From Thiomicrospira sp. XS5 (GTDB taxonomy: Bacteria > Pseudomonadota > Gammaproteobacteria > Thiomicrospirales > Thiomicrospiraceae), in contig NZ_LQBO01000001.1 of NCBI RefSeq assembly GCF_001507555.1, positions 1,798,001 to 1,862,000 on the forward strand: a stretch of 64,000 bases of DNA. The letters run 5' to 3'. Position numbers and translations under genes: made by a program. How positions within the stretch are numbered: the stretch's first letter is position 1; each line of letters starts with the position of its first letter. Positions 27,793 to 36,873 of the stretch are shown here, piece after piece. The notes under the pieces were generated by a model that was not told the DNA's origin, ran no database searches, and saw nothing but the letters and a program-made list of their open reading frames with translations.

Positions 27793-29925
27793 ATGATGAA
27801 ACTTAAGCCATTACCCGCCGCTCTTTTAAGCGCGCTTTTCATGACCTCTGCCCCTTCTACGGTCTTTGCCGATAAGACCGTTAATTTAGATGCCATTACC
27901 GTTTCCGGAAACCAGACGAACGACCGGGAAAACAAAATCGTTCAAATCAAAGACGACATCGTTCAAACCGAAGTGATCAGTGCCAAAAGGATACAGCAGA
28001 AACAAGCCGGTAACCTAGCCGAAGCCATCCGAGACGAGCCTGGAGTTCGCGTCAGTACCGAATGCTCCATGTGTGGTGTTAAACGCATCCAGTTAAATGG
28101 TTTGAAAGGCGAACACACTACCCTGATGATTAATGACGTTCCCAACAGTTCTATCGTTGAAGGGTTTTACGGATTTGATGCCATTCCCATGGCAGGTGTA
28201 ACTTCCATTGAAATCGCGCGCGGAGCCGGCGCATCACTCATTGCCCCTGGTGCAATCGGCGGTGTGATCAATGTGGTCACCGCCAAGCCGAATAAAGACA
28301 GCTTATCGGCGGACTTTTCATGGGGAAACCAGGACTACCATAAATATCAAGTGGTCGGTACCAAGGTCAGTAGCGATAATGACACGCAAATACTTGTGGC
28401 GGCTCAGTCCGACAACATCGACCAATATGACGAAGACAATAACGATGTCAACGAATCGCCGAGCCTGACAAATCAAAGTCTCGTTGCACAAGTCTGGCAC
28501 CAATTCACCGCTAAGGACCAAATCAGTTTTAGAATCACCGATTTGCAATCCGAAGTCTTTGGTGGCCCAATGGTGGGCTCTTACCTGGCCACCTCACGAC
28601 AAGATGCTCGCAGCCAGCAGCCTGGCACCAGCCCGGGATTTGTCGACAATAACGTCAACAACAAGCCTTCGGCGACCTCCACGGCCCGAGACTTTCTTGA
28701 AAACATCGAACTCACGAAGCAAGCTTATACCGGCAAATGGTTTCATGACTTCTCCGCCGACACCCAAAGCCGTGTGACCGCTTCCTATGTGGATTCCTCA
28801 ATGGACGCGATTTACGAACCTACCACCTATAAAGCCGACCAGGACATCTACTATTTCGATGCGCGTGTGGATCATTTCATTAATGCCGAGCACGCTTTGA
28901 CCGTTGGTATGGACTCCAAACAGGATAAGATGAAATCCAAATCCACCGGCGGCACCCAACCGGCGAATGACTCCTATAACCAAAACAACTACGGCTTGTA
29001 TATTCGAGACATCTGGACACCGACCAACCGCTTGGAAATCTCCCTGGCACTTCGAGCCGACCAGATTAATGTGAAATTCACCGACCAAGATCGCAAGTTC
29101 AATGACACGGTCCTCGCACCCCGTGTTCATATCCAGTATGACCACAATTTCAACTGGACATCACGCCTGTCGGCCGGACAAGGTTACCGTGTACCGCTGC
29201 AGTTCTTCGAAGCCGACCACGGCATCTTGGACGATGGGTTTGCGGTTGACGTCGATAAACTGGAAAAATCCAACTCCGTTCGTTATGCCCTGGCATTCGA
29301 AAGCGCTCAAACCATCTTTGAAACCAGTTATTCCTGGACAGAAGTCAGCAACCTGACGACGATTGACACCGAAAATTACGCCCAGCCGACCTTGGTGAAT
29401 ACCTCCGGGGAAGGCGTTGTGCAACATGCTGACATCTCGGCGTCCTACCAAATTGACGGCCACTGGTCGGTCGGGGCGACGTTGGAAGGCTTCTTTTACG
29501 ATAAAAAATACCGCAGCACCTTCGGCGTCATTCCAATCGAAGAACGTCTACGCCTGATGGTGGATTACATCGGCCACGGCTGGGAAGCGAATGTCACCGC
29601 AACCGGAATCGGCGAACGAAACTACAAAGACTATACCGGTGCCGCCTATTACGACCACTACAACCAAGCTGGCGGAGTTGACTCGAAAGGCACCCATTCA
29701 CCGGCTTTTATGACCGTTGACATGCAAATCAGCAAAGACATCACCCGCCACTGGACCGTATATGCCGGTGCCAATAACCTATTCGACTACACGCAAACCA
29801 GTGACGGCGATTCACCGCTCTTCTATGACGGCGCCAATGCCGGCAGTGAAGATTGGGACGTAGGCCACATCTGGGGGCCACTGCGCGGCCGACTGGTTTA
29901 CGGCGGGGTTCGAGCGAACTTCTAA
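27793..29925 (+). CDS. TonB-dependent outer membrane receptor (tandem copy 1)
   Basis: 710 residues. Signal peptide ends near FADK. The plug domain begins with LDAITVSG, a TonB-box-like segment, and contains CSMCGVKR (Cys91, Cys94) followed by the strongly conserved LNGLKGEHTTLMI. The C-terminus is a 22-strand barrel type ending in a phenylalanine (VRANF). AAGGCTCC precedes the start. Closely similar in sequence and order of motifs to the next gene, so a tandem duplication. The substrate is unknown; a Fur-like site upstream points to iron. Confidence 0.9.
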   Translation: MMKLKPLPAALLSALFMTSAPSTVFADKTVNLDAITVSGNQTNDRENKIVQIKDDIVQTEVISAKRIQQKQAGNLAEAIRDEPGVRVSTECSMCGVKRIQLNGLKGEHTTLMINDVPNSSIVEGFYGFDAIPMAGVTSIEIARGAGASLIAPGAIGGVINVVTAKPNKDSLSADFSWGNQDYHKYQVVGTKVSSDNDTQILVAAQSDNIDQYDEDNNDVNESPSLTNQSLVAQVWHQFTAKDQISFRITDLQSEVFGGPMVGSYLATSRQDARSQQPGTSPGFVDNNVNNKPSATSTARDFLENIELTKQAYTGKWFHDFSADTQSRVTASYVDSSMDAIYEPTTYKADQDIYYFDARVDHFINAEHALTVGMDSKQDKMKSKSTGGTQPANDSYNQNNYGLYIRDIWTPTNRLEISLALRADQINVKFTDQDRKFNDTVLAPRVHIQYDHNFNWTSRLSAGQGYRVPLQFFEADHGILDDGFAVDVDKLEKSNSVRYALAFESAQTIFETSYSWTEVSNLTTIDTENYAQPTLVNTSGEGVVQHADISASYQIDGHWSVGATLEGFFYDKKYRSTFGVIPIEERLRLMVDYIGHGWEANVTATGIGERNYKDYTGAAYYDHYNQAGGVDSKGTHSPAFMTVDMQISKDITRHWTVYAGANNLFDYTQTSDGDSPLFYDGANAGSEDWDVGHIWGPLRGRLVYGGVRANF

Positions 29926-29947
29926 TTTAACCCTATTTTCAATCAGC

Positions 29948-29980
29948 AAGGCCGTCGATTAAGACGGCCTTTTTATTTTT
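29948..29980 (+). terminator. Intrinsic terminator of TonB receptor 1
   Basis: 9-bp stem AAGGCCGTC / GACGGCCTT with a six-base loop, then TTTTATTTTT. Confidence 0.9.
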
Positions 29981-30217
29981 GGGTAATCAATTCCAACCTA
30001 TTTTTAAGCCAATCTCCATTCATCCACTCCAATTCAAAGCCGCGTCTGATAAGGTTTCTAAACTTTTTTACTTTGAAATTAACGCCTATTCAAATCAAAT
30101 TCTATTTATTTTTAGACTTGACTAAACTTTTTGTTGCCTTTTAAAAAATTATTTTATAGCATACAACAAACTTAATGATTTTGATTCTTATTTATTTTTT
30201 TAAAGGTTATTTTTTCC
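29981..30217. promoter_or_regulatory. Spacer before TonB receptor 2
   Basis: AT-rich, no gene. AATGATTTTGATTCTTATT (30172-30190) resembles a weak Fur-type repeat. A terminator precedes it, so the second receptor has its own promoter. Confidence 0.3.
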
Positions 30218-32338
30218 ATGGATAAAACTCGATTTTTTGCAATGACACCACTCGCATTAGCGATGTTCAGTACCTACAATGTGGCGTTAGCCGCACCTGA
30301 AAAAACGACGCTGGCGCCGATCACCGTTCAGTCCGAATCCAAAAAACAAAAGCGCGACAAAATGCTGAAACTGAAAGATTCCATCGTTCATACCGAAGTG
30401 ATCACTCAGGAAAAAATTGAAAATAAGCAAGCCGGCAGCCTAACTCAAGCCATTGAGAATGAGCCAGGGGTTAAAGTCAGTACCGACTGCTCACTGTGCG
30501 GGGTCAAACGCGTTATGTTGAATGGGTTGAAAGGCGAACACACCACCTTAATGATTAACGGCGTACCGAACAGTTCCATTATGGAAGGTTTTTATGGTTA
30601 CGACGCCATCCCGATGGCGGGTGTCACCTCCGTGGAAATTGCTCGGGGTGCCGGCGCCTCACTCATCGCACCGGAAGCCATTGGCGGCGTCATTAACGTC
30701 GTCACCGCCAAACCGACCGATGACCGTTTGGAATTCGACCTTTCTCAAGGCAACCAGGATTACCACAAATATCAGATCGTCGGCACCAAAGTCAGTGAAG
30801 ACAAAGACACCGCCCTTTTCGTTTCCGCTCAATCCGACAATCGCGGGCAGGTTGATGAAGATGACAACTGGGTGAACGAGTCCCCCTCTTTGGAAAACCG
30901 CGCCCTGGTCGCCCAGGTCTGGTTAAAAGCGTCGGAAGCCGACAATTTGGATTTCCGCCTGACCGACCAGCGCTCGGAAGTCTTCGGCGGCCCCATGGTC
31001 GACACGCCATTTGCCACCTCACAAAAAGCGGCGGAAACCTCTCAACCCGGTACAGCCGCTTTTGTAGACAATAACATCAATAATCGCCCGGATATGGCCG
31101 CCGGCGCCTCGCCAAGGGATTTTTTGGAAAACATCGTCACCACCAAACAAGCCTATACCGGCAAATGGCAACATGACTTTTCACCCGACCTGCAAACACA
31201 AGTCACCGGCTCCTATGTCGACATTACCATGGACTCCATTTACGAAGGCATCACCTACAAAGCCGATCAGGACATTTATTATGCCGATGCACGGGCCGAC
31301 TATTTCTTAAACGACACCAACGCCTTAACGTTTGGTGTGGACTTGAAAGACGACACCTACCGTTCCGAATCCACCGGCGGCACTCTGCCCGCCAACGATT
31401 CCTACGATCTGAATACCTATGGCGCTTATATTCGTGATATCTGGACGGCGTCTTCTAAACTGGAAGTGTCTCTGGCTTTACGAGCCGATAACGTCAATGT
31501 GGATTTTGTTGATCAGGATCGACACTTTAATGAAACGGTTGTCGCCCCGCGTCTGTATATCCGTTACGATCACAACTTCAACTGGACATCTCGCTTTTCC
31601 GCCGGACAGGGTTATCGTGTTCCTCTGGCGTTTTTTGAAACCGATCACGGCATCGTCGACGACGGCTTTTCCGTCGGTGTCGATCAACTGGAAAAATCCA
31701 ACTCAGCGCAATACAGTCTAGCCTATAACAGCGCCCGAACCACTTTCGAAACCAGTTATACCTGGACGGCGGTCGAAAACCTGGCCATGCTGGAAACCAT
31801 TAATAACATTCCGACACTGGTTAACAGCCCGGATACCGGAACGGTACAGCATGCCGACATGTCTGCCACTTACCAACTGACCGGGCACTGGTCGGTCGGC
31901 GGTACGGTGGAAGGTTTCTTCTACGACAAAAACTACCGTGATACCTTCACCATTATTCCGGTGGAACAGCGTGTCCGCCTGATGGCCGACTATGAAGGGC
32001 ACGGTTGGGAATTTAACGCCACGGCTACCTGGATCGGTGAACGCGATTATAAAGATTACAGCAACGCCGCTTACGATCAACATTACGACGATAAAGCCAA
32101 CACCGAAAGCAAAGGCGATCACTCCCCGGCTTACTACACGGTGGACGTCAGAATCGCCAAGTCGCTCGGCAAGCATTGGAAAGTCTACGCCGGTGCCAAC
32201 AACCTATTGGACTACACTCAAACCGGAGAAGGCGATTCGCCACTCTTCTATGATACGGACGGCAATGTGGACGTCACCCATATTTGGGGCCCTCTACGCG
32301 GTCGTTTAGTCTACGGCGGTATTAACGCTAAATTTTAG
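30218..32338 (+). CDS. TonB-dependent outer membrane receptor (tandem copy 2)
   Basis: 706 residues with signal peptide ending near ALAAP. CSLCGVKR occupies exactly the same residues (91, 94) as in copy 1, followed by the same LNGLKGEHTTLMING stretch, and most of the barrel aligns by eye. The C-terminus NAKF ends in phenylalanine as expected for BamA recognition. Differences between copies cluster in the putative extracellular loops, as expected for divergence in ligand. No Fur box is convincing upstream. Confidence 0.9.
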   Translation: MDKTRFFAMTPLALAMFSTYNVALAAPEKTTLAPITVQSESKKQKRDKMLKLKDSIVHTEVITQEKIENKQAGSLTQAIENEPGVKVSTDCSLCGVKRVMLNGLKGEHTTLMINGVPNSSIMEGFYGYDAIPMAGVTSVEIARGAGASLIAPEAIGGVINVVTAKPTDDRLEFDLSQGNQDYHKYQIVGTKVSEDKDTALFVSAQSDNRGQVDEDDNWVNESPSLENRALVAQVWLKASEADNLDFRLTDQRSEVFGGPMVDTPFATSQKAAETSQPGTAAFVDNNINNRPDMAAGASPRDFLENIVTTKQAYTGKWQHDFSPDLQTQVTGSYVDITMDSIYEGITYKADQDIYYADARADYFLNDTNALTFGVDLKDDTYRSESTGGTLPANDSYDLNTYGAYIRDIWTASSKLEVSLALRADNVNVDFVDQDRHFNETVVAPRLYIRYDHNFNWTSRFSAGQGYRVPLAFFETDHGIVDDGFSVGVDQLEKSNSAQYSLAYNSARTTFETSYTWTAVENLAMLETINNIPTLVNSPDTGTVQHADMSATYQLTGHWSVGGTVEGFFYDKNYRDTFTIIPVEQRVRLMADYEGHGWEFNATATWIGERDYKDYSNAAYDQHYDDKANTESKGDHSPAYYTVDVRIAKSLGKHWKVYAGANNLLDYTQTGEGDSPLFYDTDGNVDVTHIWGPLRGRLVYGGINAKF

Positions 32339-32362
32339 AATATCAAATGGACTCAACAGGTT

Positions 32363-33133
32363 TTACTTAAAACGCCAGGTAAAGCCTGTAAAGATCAATT
32401 GATCATTGCCAGTTTCCGTTAATGCAAATTGGCCACCGACATCCCATTGAAAGTTAGGCGTCGCTAACCAAGTCATGCCAAGGCTGCCGTATGGGTTGTA
32501 ATCGTCCTTAATCGTATAGTCGCCTATGTACTCCAGATAACCACTGATATTTCCCCATAAAGAGCGCCCCAGCACCAAAGTGTGGCTCCAAGCCCAATCG
32601 TGTTGTTTGGACTCGTCGTCATATACACTGTCCAGCTCGATCTGAGCGCCCAAGTTAAACGACGTAAAATCCATCGCGTAAGTGGCAATCAAACCACCTT
32701 CGTATTCATTATTACTGAACTCACCGGAGGGCACTTTGACATACGGCAACAACCCGAAAGCCGTCTTACCGCCATCATTGCCCCACAGGTTAATTTTCGC
32801 CCGCACTTCAATATCACTATGTGAAGCCAATTGTTTGCCATGCCCCACTTTTTGGGTCATGTAGGGCGTCATCACAAACTGAAGGTCAACGTTATTGGCG
32901 ATCCCATACTTGAAATTCGTTTCAGCAAAAGACCAATCGGTGGTGGTTTGATGGTTTTCACGGTTCTTCTTGTAAGAAACCACGCTGGTTTCCAGTTGAA
33001 AATACCCCTTATCGACGGTTTGCGGACTTTCAGTGGCATCCGGTCGGTCCGCCGCTAATGGCCTGAGTTCGGCTTGCGCCGTGTGTAATTGAGCCGCCAT
33101 TAAAATGGCTATCATCGAAGACATATATTTCAT
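32363..33133 (-). CDS. Outer membrane transporter of the phenol MetA-pathway family
   Basis: 256 residues with a signal peptide ending AQAE. The mature N-terminus LAADRPDATESPQTVDKGYFQLE and C-terminal FTGFTWRFK match the PF13557 family, beta-barrel proteins annotated as putative transporters in aromatic-degradation regions. No catabolic genes are nearby here. AAGGAATAAGTT precedes the ATG. It ends 25 bp from the convergent TonB receptor 2 gene. Confidence 0.85.
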   Translation of the reverse strand: MKYMSSMIAILMAAQLHTAQAELRPLAADRPDATESPQTVDKGYFQLETSVVSYKKNRENHQTTTDWSFAETNFKYGIANNVDLQFVMTPYMTQKVGHGKQLASHSDIEVRAKINLWGNDGGKTAFGLLPYVKVPSGEFSNNEYEGGLIATYAMDFTSFNLGAQIELDSVYDDESKQHDWAWSHTLVLGRSLWGNISGYLEYIGDYTIKDDYNPYGSLGMTWLATPNFQWDVGGQFALTETGNDQLIFTGFTWRFK

Positions 33134-33275
33134 AACTTATTCCTTTTTTACTTTAAGCTCTATATTTTTTTAGCCAAAGCTAATAATTAAGTTACAAATT
33201 ATACAAAAACGCGATCAAAAGACATCATAAAAATAATTGCCCGCCAGAAAAGCCGGGCACTTGAGGGATTATGGG

Positions 33276-34343
33276 TTACCCAAGGTCCTGTTCACGAAAC
33301 TCGATCTTCAAATGACTTTGCATCGTGGTTAACCAAATTTCACCAGGCCTGGCTTCAAAGAGATAACAATAAGACAACCAAGCGCCATCACATTGCGCGA
33401 GCACTTTGGGTTTTGACCAGGTCTGGCCGTCATCGTCCGACCAAATCAAACACAATTCGGCCCGATACCACGAAGCGGCGACTTCGGAGAACAATCCGGC
33501 CACTCGCGGCGCCGTACTATCTTGCGTGTTCGCCAGCGGGTTGTAAGCCAACAACAGCCGACCACTTTGCAAACGGCACAACATGCCCGGCGAACTACTG
33601 GCTTCTAGGCCGGGTGATAAATGTGCCCAAGTTCGCCCTTGATCGTCGGAATAGGCATTCCAGAACCAATCGAGATTGGTGCGAATCAAATACCAAACCC
33701 GCCCGTCTTTCAGTTCAACCAAACTGCCTTCAAAGCAACCCGCATGATGCCCTTGCCCACCGATATCGAGCTTATTACTGGCTTGCCAAGTCTGGCCTTC
33801 GTCTTCCGAGCGATAGGTCAAACTGTAATGACGACCGGCCTCATAATCCAGATTTTGTGCAGCCATCAACAGCTCGCCACTGTCAAGGTGAATCATCGTG
33901 GTGGTCGCCCCGCAATATCCTTCTGACACCTGTACTGGCGCCTCCCAAGAATAACCGCCATCCAAACTGCGAACCGTCCACAAGGCTAAAAAGGTATTTT
34001 TGGTCGGCTTATTGGCTTTACGATGCCAGTTGAAATGCACCTTTGCCATGTTCAAGAACCCCAACACAATGACGCCTGACTCGGTCACACATAAACTTTG
34101 GGTGTCTTGCACCTCAAAGTCATCACTATCAAACAAGGAAACCGACAGCCAGTTTTTACCCTCATCCTTAGAAATCAAAGCATGGCGTGTATCGATACAG
34201 ACAAGGTCACCTTGCTGATTGCGAACAAACGGTCCCGTTTGCTCAATATTCAGCGGTTGAATATCTTCGTTTAAATAAACGCTCGCTTCAGTTTTCGGCG
34301 CCAGTTTGAAATCGAGCTGAATGTCTGAATAGGCTTTCATCAT
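33276..34343 (-). CDS. BNR-repeat (sialidase-like) protein
   Basis: 355 residues, no signal peptide. Five Asp-boxes (S-x-D-x-G-x-x-W) are seen: 58-65, 126-133, 179-186, 232-239 and 302-309, i.e. a five- or six-bladed propeller of the BNR/sialidase type. The arginine triad of true sialidases cannot be confirmed by eye, so enzyme activity is not claimed. A cytoplasmic location is suggested by the lack of a leader. ATGATG gives two possible starts. Confidence 0.85.
   Translation of the reverse strand: MMKAYSDIQLDFKLAPKTEASVYLNEDIQPLNIEQTGPFVRNQQGDLVCIDTRHALISKDEGKNWLSVSLFDSDDFEVQDTQSLCVTESGVIVLGFLNMAKVHFNWHRKANKPTKNTFLALWTVRSLDGGYSWEAPVQVSEGYCGATTTMIHLDSGELLMAAQNLDYEAGRHYSLTYRSEDEGQTWQASNKLDIGGQGHHAGCFEGSLVELKDGRVWYLIRTNLDWFWNAYSDDQGRTWAHLSPGLEASSSPGMLCRLQSGRLLLAYNPLANTQDSTAPRVAGLFSEVAASWYRAELCLIWSDDDGQTWSKPKVLAQCDGAWLSYCYLFEARPGEIWLTTMQSHLKIEFREQDLG
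33343..33352. repeat. CCAGGCCTGG palindrome inside BNR-protein gene
   Basis: Exact 10-mer, read as ARPGEI. A related CCAGGTCTGG lies 65 bp away at 33417. Confidence 0.9.
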
Positions 34344-34361
34344 ATCAATCCAATTCGGTCA

Positions 34362-34823
34362 TTAAAACGGTTTAACGACGACCAAAATCAAGATCACAAT
34401 GGTCAACAATAGTGGAATTTCATTGGCCCAACGATAATACACGCCGCTGTGGTCCAAATGCCCTTCTTGCATTTCATCGGTGCGCTTTTTCGTCCAGTAA
34501 TGATAGGCCAGCAATAGAATCACAAAGACGATTTTAGCGTGCAACCATCCCATGCCTTGCGCCAGCGGCCAATACGCCAACCACAACCAGATGCCCGTCC
34601 CGATCGCCAGCACCATCATAATGGTCATAAACTTATACAGTTTTTTCGCCATTATCGCTAAACGGTCCACTTGCTGCCCGGCCGCTTGGCCTTCAACAAA
34701 ATGCACAAAAATACGCGGTAAATAAAAGATTCCCGCCATCCAAGACATCATAAACAGAATATGAAAAGTTTTTAACCACAACACGTCTATTTTCTCCAAT
34801 ACGGTTTTCAGAATCTGTATCAT
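34362..34823 (-). CDS. hemJ: Protoporphyrinogen oxidase, HemJ family
   Basis: 153 residues with four hydrophobic helices. WLKTFHILFMMSWMAGIFYLPRIFV and LHAKIVFV (blocks) are the conserved first-helix and third-helix features of HemJ, with a histidine in each that probably binds haem. HemJ oxidises protoporphyrinogen IX in bacteria lacking HemG/HemY. CopD-family copper proteins are related, but the FYLPR motif favours HemJ. It starts 45 bp from the divergent slyD-like gene. Confidence 0.8.
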   Translation of the reverse strand: MIQILKTVLEKIDVLWLKTFHILFMMSWMAGIFYLPRIFVHFVEGQAAGQQVDRLAIMAKKLYKFMTIMMVLAIGTGIWLWLAYWPLAQGMGWLHAKIVFVILLLAYHYWTKKRTDEMQEGHLDHSGVYYRWANEIPLLLTIVILILVVVKPF

Positions 34824-34867
34824 ACAGTTTCTAATGATTCAAAACACGAACAAAACAGGACTTTAAG

Positions 34868-35350
34868 ATGAAAATTGAACAAAATAAAGTTGGCATGATC
34901 AACTACTCTTTGACGGATTCCGAAGGCAATTTAATCGATTCTTCAAATGGTCAGGCGCTGGCTTATTTGCATGGTCATTCCAATCTTATTCCTGGTTTGG
35001 AAAAAGAGCTTGAAGGTAAAACCACCGGTGATAAGTTCAACGCGAACATTCCGGCTGGCGAAGCCTATGGTGAAGTGGAGCCGAACCTGGTTCAAGAAGG
35101 CGTTCCAAAAAGCATGTTCCAAGGCGTTGATAACCTGGAAGTCGGCATGCGTTTCGAAGCCCAATCCGAACAAGGCGTTCACTCAGTTGAAATCACCGAC
35201 ATTCAAGACGAAACGGTCACCGTGGACGGTAACCACCCGTTGGCAGGTAAAGATTTGAACTTCGACATCGAAGTCATGGGCGTACGTGATGCCACCGAAG
35301 AAGAGCTAGAGCACGGCCATGCACACGGAGACGGCGGTCACCAGCACTAA
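34868..35350 (+). CDS. slyD: FKBP-type peptidyl-prolyl isomerase, SlyD-like
   Basis: 160 residues. FKBP domain of SlyD type (ALAYLHGHSNLIPGLEKELEGK, in blocks) with the inserted chaperone flap around residues 70-120 (ANIPAGEAYGEVEPNLVQ) and a histidine-rich tail, HGHAHGDGGHQH, which suits nickel binding. Folding helper and metallochaperone in the cytoplasm. The tail is shorter than in E. coli SlyD. No ribosome site better than AGGACTTTAAG is visible. It ends in a strong terminator. Confidence 0.88.
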   Translation: MKIEQNKVGMINYSLTDSEGNLIDSSNGQALAYLHGHSNLIPGLEKELEGKTTGDKFNANIPAGEAYGEVEPNLVQEGVPKSMFQGVDNLEVGMRFEAQSEQGVHSVEITDIQDETVTVDGNHPLAGKDLNFDIEVMGVRDATEEELEHGHAHGDGGHQH

Positions 35351-35371
35351 ACGCTGACCAAAAGCTTCAAC

Positions 35372-35412
35372 AAAAAAGCGCTGAGAATGATGACATTCCA
35401 GCGCTTTTTTTG
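35372..35412. terminator. Bidirectional intrinsic terminator
   Basis: 12-bp stem AAAAAAGCGCTG / CAGCGCTTTTTT (35372-35383, 35399-35410) with inner GAATG/CATTC pairing. It separates the convergent slyD-like and YcgN-like genes. Confidence 0.92.
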
Positions 35413-35461
35413 TATCGATTATCTGCGTTCAACCCGTATTGAATATGGCTTACGGCATAAC

Positions 35462-35911
35462 TTACGGCTTTTCCATTAAATACTCTTCATAATCCAATCC
35501 CGGTCGATCCACAACCACCGGAATCGCCAGCAACCCGACGCCCGCTTTTCGCACCGAGTCTTTATTGCCCGACACCAAAGGGTGCCAGTCTGGTAACGGA
35601 TCGCCACGCAATAATACCCGATAACCGCAGGTGTCCGGCAACCAATCAAATTCCGCCACTCGGTCCACCGTCAAGTTCACACAGGTCGGGACATTGACCG
35701 AACGATTGGCATAATCGGAACACGCGGCCGTTTGGGTATCCGAGTACGGACAGACCACGCGAGTGTAGACAATTTCGTCAGTCTCATCGTCCTGCAATTT
35801 GGTCAAACAGCACAAACCACAGCCATCGCAAACCGCCTCCCACTCGTCCGGCGTCATTTCCGCCAAAGTTTTGATTTCCCAAAAAAGTTTTTCAGGCGTT
35901 TTATCGGTCAT
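35462..35911 (-). CDS. YcgN-family cysteine-cluster protein (UPF0260)
   Basis: 149 residues. The cysteine cluster CDGCGLCCLTKL near residue 29 and further cysteines (VVCPYSDT, AACSDY, PTCVNLT) match UPF0260/YcgN, a zinc/iron-sulfur binding family of unknown role (CxxCxxxCC-type). It starts inside the end of the RluA-type gene (11-bp overlap), so is co-transcribed with it. Confidence 0.88.
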   Translation of the reverse strand: MTDKTPEKLFWEIKTLAEMTPDEWEAVCDGCGLCCLTKLQDDETDEIVYTRVVCPYSDTQTAACSDYANRSVNVPTCVNLTVDRVAEFDWLPDTCGYRVLLRGDPLPDWHPLVSGNKDSVRKAGVGLLAIPVVVDRPGLDYEEYLMEKP

Positions 35912-36626
35912 CTTGCTTCTCTTTCGTCTTAAAAAACCGCCAAGGCCATTGCCATTCGCTCAGGCAAGCGCCGGCGGCGTCACTTAAAAAGCGCTCGCCC
36001 TGCTCTGGTTTCAGAGCAAACTCATAGTCTTCGCCATCGTACTCAAAGCGCAACGCATAGGCATGTAAATAACCTCGGTCCTCATGTTGCGCCTTTTCCA
36101 CCGCATCGTAGCGACAGTCCCCCACAATCGGTGCGCCAAGGCTTTTCAAGGCCACCCGCAGCTGATGGGTTTTGCCGGTATGCGGTTTCAACAGAAACCA
36201 GCGCTCATTGGGCCGACTGCTCTGGCTGATAAACTGCGTCACGGCCGGGTTGGTTTGTGTGTTGGCCAACTTCCAACTGCCCCGCCGCGCCGGAAGCATA
36301 TCGCCTTTGACCCAGCCTTGCTTTTTCTTCGGCTTGTGCGTGGAAATCGCCAGATAATATTTCTCCACTTCACGCTGCTCAAACAACGTTTGAAAACGCT
36401 GCGCGGCCGATAAGTTAAGGGCAAAAACCACCAGGCCTGACGTCATCTTATCCAAACGATGCACCGGATACAGCTCGGGCAGTTCATATTGCTGTTGCAA
36501 CAAAACAGCCAGGCCTGGCTGTTTTTCACCCGTCTCATCCGCTTCGCTGTGAAAGTCCAAACCGGCCGGTTTATCTACCACCCAGAAGTCCTGTCCCCGA
36601 AATATCGTTGAAATCCGTTGTGCCAT
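35901..36626 (-). CDS. RluA-family pseudouridine synthase
   Basis: 241 residues from the ATG at 36626. The catalytic motif HRLDKMTSGLVVF holds the essential aspartate, and KPHTGKTHQLRVAL is the RluA-specific arginine/histidine block. Substrate is a rRNA or tRNA uridine; the compact size and absence of an S4 domain fit RluA/TruC-like enzymes, not RluB/E/F. The gene contains a 24-bp perfect palindrome (see repeats). Confidence 0.88.
   Translation of the reverse strand: MAQRISTIFRGQDFWVVDKPAGLDFHSEADETGEKQPGLAVLLQQQYELPELYPVHRLDKMTSGLVVFALNLSAAQRFQTLFEQREVEKYYLAISTHKPKKKQGWVKGDMLPARRGSWKLANTQTNPAVTQFISQSSRPNERWFLLKPHTGKTHQLRVALKSLGAPIVGDCRYDAVEKAQHEDRGYLHAYALRFEYDGEDYEFALKPEQGERFLSDAAGACLSEWQWPWRFFKTKEKQDDR
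36431..36440. repeat. Near-match (9/10) of the CCAGGCCTGG palindrome
   Basis: Reads CCAGGCCTGA within the SGLVV codons of the RluA-family active-site region. Confidence 0.6.
36502..36525. repeat. CCAGGCCTGG palindrome, 24-bp form, inside RluA-family gene
   Basis: Perfect palindrome with arms AAAACAGCCAGG, ending in TTTTT on the plus strand; read as KQPGLAVL. It has the shape of a terminator although it is inside a coding region. Confidence 0.92.
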
Positions 36627-36679
36627 TTGCAACCGTTATGGTCTAAAAAAGCGAAAGTTTACCGAATTCAAAGCCTTAA

Positions 36680-36729
36680 GTGTCATTTAATTCAATATGC
36701 CCCACCCAAAAATAACAATTAAATGACAC
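36680..36729. promoter_or_regulatory. 13-bp inverted repeat upstream of the CheZ-like gene
   Basis: Perfect arms GTGTCATTTAATT (36680-36692) and AATTAAATGACAC (36717-36729), 24 bp apart. It lies 55-100 bp upstream of a sigma-54-like promoter, where an activator would bind. It could equally control the divergent RluA-family gene. Confidence 0.55.
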
Positions 36730-36782
36730 CCAAATTTTACAAAAAACATCCAACTTTCAACCACTTAACTACAATCATATTC

Positions 36783-36798
36783 TGGCATGCTTCTTGTA
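36783..36798 (+). promoter_or_regulatory. Sigma-54-type promoter
   Basis: TGGCATGCTTCTTGTA matches TGGCAYRNNNNTTGCW at all but one position of the -12 element (TTGTA for TTGCA). It is about 75 bp upstream of the CheZ-like ATG. Confidence 0.6.
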
Positions 36799-36873
36799 AT
36801 AGTTCTGTTTGAATAAAACCAACAGGCGTTAAAACGTCAACAAATTGACAATCAAACACTGGGGAACATCATT

